A stretch of DNA of 33,497 bases, taken from the NCBI GenBank assembly GCA_947629245.1, contig CANRDC010000026.1, positions 1-33,497 of the forward strand, given 5' to 3'. A program made the translations under genes and the position numbers. The DNA comes from an uncultured Oscillospiraceae bacterium (GTDB taxonomy: Bacteria > Bacillota > Clostridia > Oscillospirales > Oscillospiraceae). The notes beneath the pieces are model-generated. The model did not search any database and was not told the origin of the DNA. It was given only the letters and a program-made list of their open reading frames with translations. Below, one piece after another: positions 24,066 through 31,414 of this stretch (within the stretch, counting starts at the first letter, position 1; each line of letters opens with the position of its first letter).

Positions 24066-25072
24066 TGGCGAGAGCGAGGATACTCCCCATTTTCGTCCCC
24101 CATCTGGGCTGCCCGAACGACTGCGTATTCTGTGACCAGAAGCGCATCTCCGGCAGCCCTTTGCCCGCTTCCGGGCGTGATGTGACCGAAGCGCTGGAGC
24201 GGGCGAGGGAGCAGGGGCTGTCCGGGCTGGAGCTGGCCTTTTACGGGGGCAGCTTCACGGCGGTGAGCCCTGTCTTGCAGCGGGAGCTTCTGGCGGCGGC
24301 GGAGCCCTATCGCCGGGACGGGACGGTGCGCTCCATCCGCCTGTCCACCCGGCCCGACGCGGTGGACGCGGATATCCTGGCGTTTCTGAGAGAGCACGGC
24401 GTGCGGACCGTGGAGTTGGGGGCCCAGTCTATGGACGACGGCGTGCTGGCGGCCTCGGGCCGGGGCCACACCGCGGCGGACACGGTCCGGGCGGCGGGGC
24501 TGGTGAAGGCCGCGGGGCTCAAGCTCATATTGCAGATGATGACGGGCCTGCCGGGCTCCAGCCGGGAAAAGGACGTGGAGTCCGCCCGGCGGCTCGCGGC
24601 CCTCGGGCCGGACGGGGCGCGGGTCTATCCCACGGTGATCGTAAAAAACACGGCCCTGGAGGACATGTGGCGGGCCGGAACATACAAGGAGCACACCGTG
24701 GCCGACGCGGTGGAAGTGTGCGCGGACATCCTGCCCATCTTTGAGGCGGCGGGCGTCCCGGTGATACGGCTGGGGCTGAACCCCACGGCGGAGCTCAGCC
24801 ACGGCGGCGCGGTGGCCGGGGCCTACCACCCGGCCCTGGGGGAACTGGTGCGCTCGGAGACGCTGCGGCGCCGGGCGGAGAAGCTTTTGCGGGACGTGCC
24901 GCCGGGCTCGTCCGTGACGCTGGGCGTGGCCCCGGACCGGGTCAGCGCCATGACCGGCCAGCACCGGGGCAACATTTGGGCGCTGAAAGAGGGATTTTCC
25001 CTGGCGTCCCTGACGGTGAAGCCAGTGGAGAGCGCCGGGGAGGACATTCTTCTGGTTGACGTGAGGACTTGA
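24065..25072 (+). CDS. Radical SAM protein, Elp3-like
   Basis: This 335-aa protein carries the radical SAM cluster motif C16-PND-C20-VF-C23, which binds a [4Fe-4S] cluster and S-adenosylmethionine. A TIM-barrel pattern follows (FYGGSFTAV, STRPDAVD, VELGAQSMDD). This layout resembles the radical SAM half of Elp3; the acetyltransferase half of true Elp3 is absent. The start overlaps the rnc stop by one base. I recall related genes lying between rnc and smc in Clostridia, so it may be a conserved member of this operon with an RNA- or ribosome-related substrate, but the reaction is unknown. Confidence 0.85.
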   Translation: MARARILPIFVPHLGCPNDCVFCDQKRISGSPLPASGRDVTEALERAREQGLSGLELAFYGGSFTAVSPVLQRELLAAAEPYRRDGTVRSIRLSTRPDAVDADILAFLREHGVRTVELGAQSMDDGVLAASGRGHTAADTVRAAGLVKAAGLKLILQMMTGLPGSSREKDVESARRLAALGPDGARVYPTVIVKNTALEDMWRAGTYKEHTVADAVEVCADILPIFEAAGVPVIRLGLNPTAELSHGGAVAGAYHPALGELVRSETLRRRAEKLLRDVPPGSSVTLGVAPDRVSAMTGQHRGNIWALKEGFSLASLTVKPVESAGEDILLVDVRT

Positions 25073-25084
25073 ATAAGGTATACT
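25056..25084 (+). promoter_or_regulatory. SigA-type promoter of smc
   Basis: TTGACG (25056-25061), 17 bp, TATACT (25079-25084), beginning in the last codons of the radical SAM gene. It lies 48 bp before the smc TTG start. Confidence 0.65.
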
Positions 25085-25132
25085 ACATTTTGTGTCGTTA
25101 TCCGCGCAAATCAGGCATAGAGGTATAAGATT

Positions 25133-28100
25133 TTGTATTTAAAGGCGCTTGAAATACAGGGCTTCAAGTCCTTTCCGGACAAGACCACCATCCTTTTTGA
25201 AAAGGACGTGACGATGATCGTTGGACCCAACGGGTCCGGCAAGTCCAACATCTCCGACGCGATCTTGTGGGTCATGGGCGAGCAGCGGACCCGTGCTCTT
25301 CGCGGCGGAAAGATGGAGGACGTGATCTTCGGCGGCACGGAAAAGCGGGGCAAGCTGGGCTTCGCCCAGGTGACTCTCATTCTGGACAATACCGCCCGGA
25401 TCTTCCCCGTGGACAGCGACGAGCTGGCCATCTCCCGCCGGTATTACCGCAGCGGGGACAGCGAATACTACATAAACAAAGAATCGGTCCGGCTCCGGGA
25501 CGTGAACGAACTGCTCATGGACACTGGCCTGGGCCGGGACGGCTATTCCATCATCGGCCAGGGGCGCATCGGCGAGATCGTCTCGGCCAAAAGCACCGAC
25601 CGCCGGGAGATCTTCGAGCAGGCGGCGGGCATCTCCCGCTACCGGTTCCGGAAGGAGGAGGCGGAGCGGAAGCTCTCCGCCACGGACGACGCCCTTCTGC
25701 GGGTGGGGGACAAGATCGAGGAGCTGCAATTGCAACTGGAGCCCCTGCGCAAGCAGGCCGTCGCGGCGGAGCGGTATCTGCGCCTGAAGGACGAGCTGCA
25801 GACGGTGGAGGTGTCCGCGTGGATGGAGAGTTTGGACAAGCTCACCGGCCAGACCGCATCCATCCGGGCCAGCCAGGAGGCGGCAAAAGCGGAACTTGCG
25901 CGGCTCCGGGGCGCGGTGAGCGAGAACTACCAGCGCACCGAGGCCATCACCCAGAGGATGCGGGAGAAGGACCTGGAGATGGAGGCCGTCCGGGAAAAGC
26001 TCACGGATAAGGAGACCGCCATCGGCGAGAATAAGCAGGCGGCGGCGGTGCTGGCGGCGGAAAAGAAGAGCAATCTGGACAGCATGGACCGCCTCCGCAG
26101 CGATATGAGCCAGGACGCCGGGCGCATCCGGGCCCTGGACGAGCAGATTGCCCAGTTAAAGGACCGTGTGGCTGCCGTGGAGGCGGAGAGCCAGGGGCTT
26201 TCCGCCAAGATCAGCCAACTATCCAATATCGTGAACGGCCACCGGATGAAGATGTCGGGCCGGGAGAGCCGGGTGTCGGCCCTCCGGGACGAGGTGACCC
26301 GGCTGACGGTGGACGGCCGGAGCATGGACGGGCGCATCAACATGCTCTCGGAGATGGAGAAGGATTACGAGGGCTTCAACCGGGCGGTCAAGACGGTCAT
26401 GCAGGCCAGCGCCAGGGACGTGCTCCGGGGCATCCACGGCCCGGTGGCCAATCTGGTGCGGACCGAGGATCGGTACGCCCTGGCCATCGAGACGGCCCTG
26501 GGGGCGGCGGCCCAGAACATCGTGGTGGACCAGCGGTCTGACGGCCAGGCGGCCATCGAGTATCTGAAGCGCCGGGACGGTGGCCGGGGCACCTTCCTGC
26601 CCCTGGACGCCATCCGGGGCAATGTGCTTCGGCAGGTCCCCGTGGGCGAAGCGGGCTGTCTGGGCCTGGCCCTGGACCTGGTGGAGTTCGACGGGCGCTA
26701 TCGGAACATATTTGAAAATCTGCTTGGCCGGACGGTGATCGCGGAGACCCTCTCGGACGCGGTGGCTATCTCCCGGCGGCATCAGGACCAGTTCCGCATC
26801 GTGTCTCTGGACGGACAGATGATCCACGCGGGGGGCTCCATGACCGGCGGCAGCGCCGCCAAGGGCACGGGCGTACTGAGCCGGGCCAACGAGTTGAAGC
26901 GCCTGCGGACCGAGCGGGTGGCCCTTTTGAAGCGCCAGCAGGAGAAGAGCGCCGCGCTGGAGAGCGCGGAGCGGGAGCTGGCCGCGGCCCGGTACGATAT
27001 GGACGTGGCGGGCCAGGAGCTGGCGGATGTGCAGCGGGAGGCGGCGAGCCTCCAGGCGGAGCGGGACGCCAAGGCGGCCAGCGCCGAGCAGCTGGAAAAC
27101 GTGAAGGAGGCCATGACCTCCGGCGGGGCCCAGCGGCAGACGCTGCTGGAGGAGTACGACCGAAAAAACGCCGCCATCGACGGTCGCTTAAAGGAAAACG
27201 AGGCCCGTGGTCTGGAGCTTGCGGAGCAGGCGGAGGCCATGCGGGAGCAGCTTCGGACCATCACCGGCCAGAAATTCGAGCTGGAGGCCAGCCGCACCCA
27301 GGTGGACAAGGACGCCCAGCGGCAGAACGAGGCCCTCATCGAGCAGGAGCGCCTGGCGGCATCCATCGAGCGGCAGACCCTGGCGGCGGAGATGGAGGAA
27401 AAGCAGATCGTGGACCGACTGTGGGACACCTACGAGCTGACCCGCACGGCGGCCCAGGCCCAGCGGCAGCCAGTGGAGAGCCTGGCCGCGGCCAACCGCC
27501 ATATCGCGGAGCTGCGCCGGGCCATCCGCGAGCTGGGCACCCCCAACCTGGGGGCTATTGAGGAAAGCAAGCGGGTGGGGGAGCGGTACGATTTCCTCAG
27601 CGAGCAGCGGGACGACATCGCCAGAGCCAAGGCGGAGCTTCTCGGCATCATCGCCGACATCACCCATCAGATGGAGGAGATCTTCACAAGAGAATTCGCC
27701 GCCATCAGCGACAGCTTCCGGGCCACGTTCCTGGAGCTGTTCGGCGGAGGCCGGGCGTCCCTGCGGCTGGAGGACGAGAACGATGTCTTGAACTGCGGCA
27801 TCGAGATCAAGGTGCAGCCCCCCGGCAAGGCCGTCAGCAACATCAGCCTTCTGTCCGGCGGCGAGAAGGCCTTCGTGGCCATCGCCCTGTACTTTTCCAT
27901 CTTGAAGCTCAAGCCCACGCCCTTTTGCGTCATGGACGAGATCGAGGCGGCTCTGGACGAGGAAAACGTGCTGCGCTTCGCCGAGTATCTGCACCGGCTG
28001 AACAAGACCCAGTTCGTGGTCATCACCCACCGCCGGGGCACCATGGAGAAGGCGGACGTGCTGCTGGGCGTGACCATGCAGGAGAAGGGCGTGTCCCGGG

Positions 28101-28147
28101 TCATCGAGCTTGACCTGGCCGAGGCACAAAAAACGGCGGAAAACTGA
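25133..28147 (+). CDS. smc: Chromosome segregation ATPase Smc (short-arm form)
   Basis: This 1004-aa protein is the SMC subunit of the bacterial condensin complex with ScpA and ScpB. It starts at a TTG (25133), preceded by AGAGGT; the N-terminus (YLKALEIQGFKSF) aligns with the known Smc start. The N-head has Walker A GPNGSGKS (31-38). The first coil runs about 170-410, the hinge about 430-585 (GIHGPVANLV to MTGGSAAKG), the second coil about 585-870. The C-head has the signature LSGGEK (about 906) and Walker B with D935 in CVMDEIEAALDEEN. Typical Smc has about 1180-1190 aa; heads and hinge look complete here, so the deficit lies in both coils. A promoter lies just upstream. Confidence 0.94.
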   Translation: MYLKALEIQGFKSFPDKTTILFEKDVTMIVGPNGSGKSNISDAILWVMGEQRTRALRGGKMEDVIFGGTEKRGKLGFAQVTLILDNTARIFPVDSDELAISRRYYRSGDSEYYINKESVRLRDVNELLMDTGLGRDGYSIIGQGRIGEIVSAKSTDRREIFEQAAGISRYRFRKEEAERKLSATDDALLRVGDKIEELQLQLEPLRKQAVAAERYLRLKDELQTVEVSAWMESLDKLTGQTASIRASQEAAKAELARLRGAVSENYQRTEAITQRMREKDLEMEAVREKLTDKETAIGENKQAAAVLAAEKKSNLDSMDRLRSDMSQDAGRIRALDEQIAQLKDRVAAVEAESQGLSAKISQLSNIVNGHRMKMSGRESRVSALRDEVTRLTVDGRSMDGRINMLSEMEKDYEGFNRAVKTVMQASARDVLRGIHGPVANLVRTEDRYALAIETALGAAAQNIVVDQRSDGQAAIEYLKRRDGGRGTFLPLDAIRGNVLRQVPVGEAGCLGLALDLVEFDGRYRNIFENLLGRTVIAETLSDAVAISRRHQDQFRIVSLDGQMIHAGGSMTGGSAAKGTGVLSRANELKRLRTERVALLKRQQEKSAALESAERELAAARYDMDVAGQELADVQREAASLQAERDAKAASAEQLENVKEAMTSGGAQRQTLLEEYDRKNAAIDGRLKENEARGLELAEQAEAMREQLRTITGQKFELEASRTQVDKDAQRQNEALIEQERLAASIERQTLAAEMEEKQIVDRLWDTYELTRTAAQAQRQPVESLAAANRHIAELRRAIRELGTPNLGAIEESKRVGERYDFLSEQRDDIARAKAELLGIIADITHQMEEIFTREFAAISDSFRATFLELFGGGRASLRLEDENDVLNCGIEIKVQPPGKAVSNISLLSGGEKAFVAIALYFSILKLKPTPFCVMDEIEAALDEENVLRFAEYLHRLNKTQFVVITHRRGTMEKADVLLGVTMQEKGVSRVIELDLAEAQKTAEN

Positions 28148-28204
28148 CTTTGTAAGCTCTGGGCCGTTGGCCCTGGCAATAATTATCAGAAGGAGAGCAA
28201 ACGT

Positions 28205-28243
28205 ATGAAGAAACTGAACAATGGAAAGGTGACCGTGGCATAA
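28205..28243 (+). CDS. Possible 12-codon leader peptide
   Basis: A very short frame (ATG at 28205, TAA at 28241-28243) encodes MKKLNNGKVTVA. It is preceded at good distance by AAGGAGAG, a strong ribosome binding site that nothing else nearby uses. It is in the same reading frame as the next gene, separated by its stop and a hairpin. It could be a regulatory leader peptide or the remnant of a decayed gene. Translation is not demonstrated. Confidence 0.35.
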   Translation: MKKLNNGKVTVA

Positions 28244-28245
28244 CC

Positions 28246-28277
28246 GGGAGGTTTGCCAACGCTCACGCAGACCTCCC
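28246..28277 (+). promoter_or_regulatory. Hairpin between leader mini-ORF and the RNHCP gene
   Basis: A 10-bp stem with one G-U pair (28246-28255 with 28268-28277) and a 12-base loop starts 2 bp after the mini-ORF stop. It is followed by an A-rich then T-rich stretch (28278-28300) before the AGGAGG of the next gene. A ribosome stopping at the mini-ORF end would cover part of the stem, so an attenuator is possible. Confidence 0.4.
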
Positions 28278-28315
28278 AAAAGGTTTATGATTTTACTTTT
28301 AGGAGGAATTTTCCC

Positions 28316-28732
28316 GTGAATAGGGAGAAAAGGAGAAAATCATCGGAAAACGATCACGATTCAGCGCGTCCGAGGGAGGAGAGCTTTGTCTGCCGCGTCT
28401 GCGGAAAGACGGTGGTCCCGGCGGGCGCCGGAAGCGAACACAGAAACCACTGTCCCTACTGCCTGTCCAGCCGGCACCTGGATGTGGAACCGGGGGACCG
28501 GGCGGCGGACTGCGGCGGCGTGATGGAGCCGATCGCCGTGTGGGTGAGAAGAAACGGCGAGTGGGCGCTCATCCATCGCTGTAAGGTGTGCGGCACGCTC
28601 CGCTCCAACCGCGTCGCGGCGGACGACAATCCCATGAAGCTGCTGTCGCTGGCCATGAAGCCCGTCTCGTCGCCGCCGTTCCCGCTGGAACGGCTGGAGG
28701 AGATGACGCGGCAGCTGGACGGGAGCGAATGA
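28316..28732 (+). CDS. RNHCP-domain zinc-ribbon protein
   Basis: This 138-aa protein starts at a GTG (28316), chosen because a perfect AGGAGG (28301-28306) lies 9 bases upstream; a longer frame from 28253 lacks such a site. It has two Cys pairs near residue 25 and 45 (FVCRVCGK and HCPYC). The EHRNHCPYCLSS stretch gives the RNHCP domain its name, and the C-terminal HRCKVCGTLRSNRVAADDN is also conserved. The domain probably binds zinc; its biological role is unknown. It is ended by a hairpin. Together with the next gene it separates smc from ftsY, which are usually adjacent. Confidence 0.85.
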   Translation: MNREKRRKSSENDHDSARPREESFVCRVCGKTVVPAGAGSEHRNHCPYCLSSRHLDVEPGDRAADCGGVMEPIAVWVRRNGEWALIHRCKVCGTLRSNRVAADDNPMKLLSLAMKPVSSPPFPLERLEEMTRQLDGSE

Positions 28733-28752
28733 AACGGTGATCTGAACATCGG

Positions 28753-28785
28753 AGGGCCGATACATTTTATCATTGTGTCGGCTCT
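28753..28785 (+). terminator. Terminator after the RNHCP gene
   Basis: A 12-bp stem with two G-U pairs (28753-28764 with 28774-28785) and an A/T-rich 9-base loop is followed by a pyrimidine run (CTCTC). It lies 20 bp after the stop codon. Confidence 0.55.
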
Positions 28786-28866
28786 CTCTCCAAAAGACTG
28801 GCGGTCCCGCGTCCGGCGGAAAACCAACTGCCGCGCAAGCTGCTCCTGGACGGAGGATGAGAGACG

Positions 28867-29388
28867 ATGATCGAAACAGAGCGGCTGATCCTGAGAGAGT
28901 ACACATGGCAGGATCTTGACGCGATCTATGAGATCCTCTCCGACCCGGAGACGATGCGGCACTATCCAAAGCCGTTTGACAAGGAGCAGGCCAGAAACTG
29001 GATCGCGTGGAATCTTCATAATTATGGAGAATATGGCTTCGGACTGTGGGCAGTCATCTTGAAAGAGACAGGAGAACTTATTGGCGATTGTGGGATCACG
29101 CTCCAGGACATTGACGGAGAGCGGCTTCCGGAAATAGGCTATCACATCCATAAGAAGTATTGGAGACATGGTCTCGGGAGCGAAGCGGCAAAAGCGGTCA
29201 GAGACTGGGCCTTTGCGAACACGCGCTATGATTGGCTGTACTCATATATGAAATACACGAATGTGGGCTCATATGCTACTGCGATCGCCATCGGTATGAA
29301 AAAAGTAAAAGAATATCCCGACGAGAAAAACGGTATATCATACGCCTATGCCATGACCCGCGAGGAATGGGAGGATCGTAAGCAATAA
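28867..29388 (+). CDS. GNAT-family N-acetyltransferase (RimJ/RimL type)
   Basis: This 173-aa protein starts at the ATG at 28867, with CGGAGG upstream. It begins with IETERLILREYTWQDLDAIYEIL, the usual start of the Acetyltransf_3 group. It has the acetyl-CoA-binding region in GYHIHKKYWRHGLGSEAAKAV (the loop WRHGLGSEA), and NVGSYATAIAIGMKKV at the end of the fold. The acceptor (protein N-terminus, small molecule or antibiotic) cannot be told. Base composition stands out: three 60-base rows of this gene (28981, 29041 and 29281) average about 45% G+C against roughly 70% in a row of smc, suggesting recent transfer. Confidence 0.88.
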   Translation: MIETERLILREYTWQDLDAIYEILSDPETMRHYPKPFDKEQARNWIAWNLHNYGEYGFGLWAVILKETGELIGDCGITLQDIDGERLPEIGYHIHKKYWRHGLGSEAAKAVRDWAFANTRYDWLYSYMKYTNVGSYATAIAIGMKKVKEYPDEKNGISYAYAMTREEWEDRKQ

Positions 29389-29437
29389 CTTCCCGTTTGC
29401 GCGGCGGGGCATATCGCGATAGGTTAAGGAGAGGATC

Positions 29438-30538
29438 ATGGGACTTTTCAGCAAGTTCAGAAGCAAGGATAAGGACAGAAAGGACGAAGAGCCGGTCCGG
29501 GAGGAACAGCCGGGATCTGTACCTAAAGAGGAACAGGACGAGGACTGGGACGAGGCCCTTGCGGCGGAGGCTCTGGCCGCCGCCGAGGACGCACCGGAGC
29601 GTGAACCCGAACCCGAGCCCGAGCCTGAGCCTGAGCCGGAACCGGAGCCTGTACCGGAGCCCGAGAAGAAGCCGGAAAAGAAGGAGAAGAAAAAGGGTCT
29701 GCTGTCGGGGCTGTTCGCGGCCTTTTCCCGTGTGGACGAGGATTTTTTGGAGGAACTGGAGGAGAGGCTCATTTTGGCCGACGCGGGGGTAGAGACGGCG
29801 GAGACCGCCGTGGAGGCTCTGCGCAAGGAAAAGGGCCTGAAGGGCGAGGCCGTTCAGGAGAGACTGGTGGAGATCCTGACCGCCGAGATGGAGAAGGCCG
29901 GAAGCCCGGAGCTGCGCCTGACCACAAAGCCCGCCGTGATCATCATGGTGGGGGTCAACGGCGTGGGCAAGACCACCACCATCGGAAAGCTCTCGAAGCT
30001 GTACGGCGGCCAGGGGAAAAAGGTCCTGCTCTGCGCGGCGGACACCTTCCGGGCGGCGGCGGCGGAGCAGCTGGGCATCTGGGCGGAGCGCACCGGCGCG
30101 GACATCGTCCGCCACGGCGAGGGCGGCGACCCCGGCGCGGTGGTGTTCGACGCATGCAGCGCCGCCAAGGCCCGTGGGTCCGATATCATCATCGTGGACA
30201 CCGCCGGGCGGCTGCACAATAAGCAGAATCTGATGAACGAGCTTACCAAGCTCACCAAGATCGTGGACCGGGAGCTGCCGGGGGCGGACCGGGAGATCCT
30301 TCTCGTTCTGGACGCCACCACCGGTCAGAACGGCCTGATCCAGGCTGAGCAGTTCGCCAGGGCCGCCGGTATCACCGGCATCGTGCTCACCAAGCTGGAC
30401 GGTACGGCCAAGGGCGGCGTGGTGTTCTCCATCGCCCAGCGGCTGGGGGTACCGGTAAAACTGGCGGGCGTGGGCGAGGGCGCGGACGATCTGCGGCCCT
30501 TCGACGCCCGTGAGTTCGCGGAGGACATGGTCCGATGA
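29438..30538 (+). CDS. ftsY: Signal recognition particle receptor FtsY
   Basis: This 366-aa GTPase docks ribosome-SRP complexes at the membrane. An acidic N-terminal A-domain (about 1-90) contains eight consecutive Glu-Pro pairs (codons 29603-29650). The NG domain follows: helical N part (about 95-160) then G1 GVNGVGKTTT (172-181), DTFRAAAAEQL, G3 DTAGR (254-258) and TKLD (318-321). The ATG at 29438 follows GGAGAGG. It overlaps rdgB by 4 nt. In Firmicutes ftsY normally follows smc directly; here two extra genes lie between. Confidence 0.96.
   Translation: MGLFSKFRSKDKDRKDEEPVREEQPGSVPKEEQDEDWDEALAAEALAAAEDAPEREPEPEPEPEPEPEPEPVPEPEKKPEKKEKKKGLLSGLFAAFSRVDEDFLEELEERLILADAGVETAETAVEALRKEKGLKGEAVQERLVEILTAEMEKAGSPELRLTTKPAVIIMVGVNGVGKTTTIGKLSKLYGGQGKKVLLCAADTFRAAAAEQLGIWAERTGADIVRHGEGGDPGAVVFDACSAAKARGSDIIIVDTAGRLHNKQNLMNELTKLTKIVDRELPGADREILLVLDATTGQNGLIQAEQFARAAGITGIVLTKLDGTAKGGVVFSIAQRLGVPVKLAGVGEGADDLRPFDAREFAEDMVR
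29603..29650 (+). repeat. Glu-Pro dipeptide repeat in ftsY
   Basis: Eight tandem 6-bp codon pairs encode (Glu-Pro)8 in the acidic N-terminal domain. Synonymous changes (GAA/GAG, CCC/CCT/CCG) show it is not a fresh expansion. It likely forms a stiff, extended linker. Confidence 0.85.
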
Positions 30539-31128
30539 AGCTGATACTGGCCTCGGGCAATCAGGGCAAGCTCCGGGAATTTCGGGAGATATTGGAGCCT
30601 CTGGGGGTAGAGATCGTCTCCCAGGCCCAGGCCGGGTTCGACCTGGACGTGGAGGAGACTGGCTCGACCTTTGAGGAGAACGCCTGGTTAAAGGCCTCCG
30701 CCATATGCGCCGCGTCGGGCCTGCCCGCCGTGGCAGACGACTCGGGGCTGTGCGTGGACGCGCTGGGCGGCACGCCGGGGGTCCATTCCGCCCGGTTCGG
30801 CGGCGGCAAGAGCTGGACGGACGAGCAGAAGTACATGTACCTGCTGGAAAAGCTCTCGGGTGTTTCCGACCGGGGCGCGAGATTCGTCAGCTGCGTTTGC
30901 TGCGTATTTCCCAATGGGGACGTGCTCCGCGCCAGGGGCGAGTGTCCGGGCCGCATTTTGCAGGCCCCGGAGGGGGAGGTTGGGTTTGGCTACGACCCGG
31001 TCTTTGCCCCGGAGGGCTATGAGGGGTCCTTCGCCAGTCTGGGCGAGGACATCAAGAATCGGATATCACACCGGGCCAGGGCGCTGGCCGCGTTTCGCAA
31101 GGAGTTGGAAAGCTATGCTGACAGGTAA
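30535..31128 (+). CDS. rdgB: XTP/dITP diphosphatase (HAM1/RdgB family)
   Basis: This 197-aa house-cleaning enzyme hydrolyses non-canonical purine nucleotides (dITP, XTP) to monophosphates plus pyrophosphate. The N-terminal LASGNQGKLREFREIL (residues 4-19) and DDSGLCVDALGGTPGVHSARFGG (about 68-90) are the substrate and metal-binding hallmarks; GFGYDPVFAPEG and SHRARAL complete the set. The start overlaps the ftsY stop (ATGA). The gene ends 14 nt inside the next frame. Complete and normal in length. Confidence 0.96.
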   Translation: MKLILASGNQGKLREFREILEPLGVEIVSQAQAGFDLDVEETGSTFEENAWLKASAICAASGLPAVADDSGLCVDALGGTPGVHSARFGGGKSWTDEQKYMYLLEKLSGVSDRGARFVSCVCCVFPNGDVLRARGECPGRILQAPEGEVGFGYDPVFAPEGYEGSFASLGEDIKNRISHRARALAAFRKELESYADR

Positions 31129-31411
31129 GCAGCGGGCATATCTGCGCTCTTTGGCGCAGAAGGAGGAGGCCATTTTATACGTGGGCAAGGCGGGAGTCAC
31201 GGAGCCGGTGATCGCCCAGGCCAGGGAGGCCCTGGCGGCCCGTGAGCTGGTGAAGGGACGGGTGCAGGAAAACTGCCTGTACACCGCCGCCGAGGCCCAG
31301 CAGCTGCTGTGCCAGGCGTGCGGGGCCGAGGGCGTGCAGGTCATCGGCAAGGTGTTCGTGCTGTATAAAAAGCGCGCCGACGGGGCGAAAATACAGTTGC
31401 CCAAGGGCTGA
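31115..31411 (+). CDS. yhbY: YhbY-family CRM-domain RNA-binding protein
   Basis: This 98-aa protein starts at the ATG at 31115, overlapping rdgB by 14 nt; a longer frame from 30860 runs antiphase through rdgB and is rejected. It is a single CRM domain: LTGKQRAYLRSLAQKEEAILYVGKAGVTEPVI (2-33), where the GxxG-type loop reads VGKAGVT, then a C-terminal IGKVFVLYKK. YhbY proteins associate with large ribosomal subunit precursors in assembly. Its position before nadD and rsfS is common in Firmicutes. Confidence 0.93.
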   Translation: MLTGKQRAYLRSLAQKEEAILYVGKAGVTEPVIAQAREALAARELVKGRVQENCLYTAAEAQQLLCQACGAEGVQVIGKVFVLYKKRADGAKIQLPKG

Positions 31412-31414
31412 GCC

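Noticed and set aside
28161-28173. Terminator after smc
   Set aside because: Only a 5-bp stem with a 3-base loop and no T-tract.
29397-29425. Promoter before ftsY (TTGCGC, 17 bp, TAGGTT)
   Set aside because: Both boxes match poorly; could be real but not supported beyond chance in this sequence.
29603-29650. CRISPR or satellite array
   Set aside because: It is a short Glu-Pro codon repeat inside ftsY; no spacers, and no CRISPR-like array occurs anywhere in the window.
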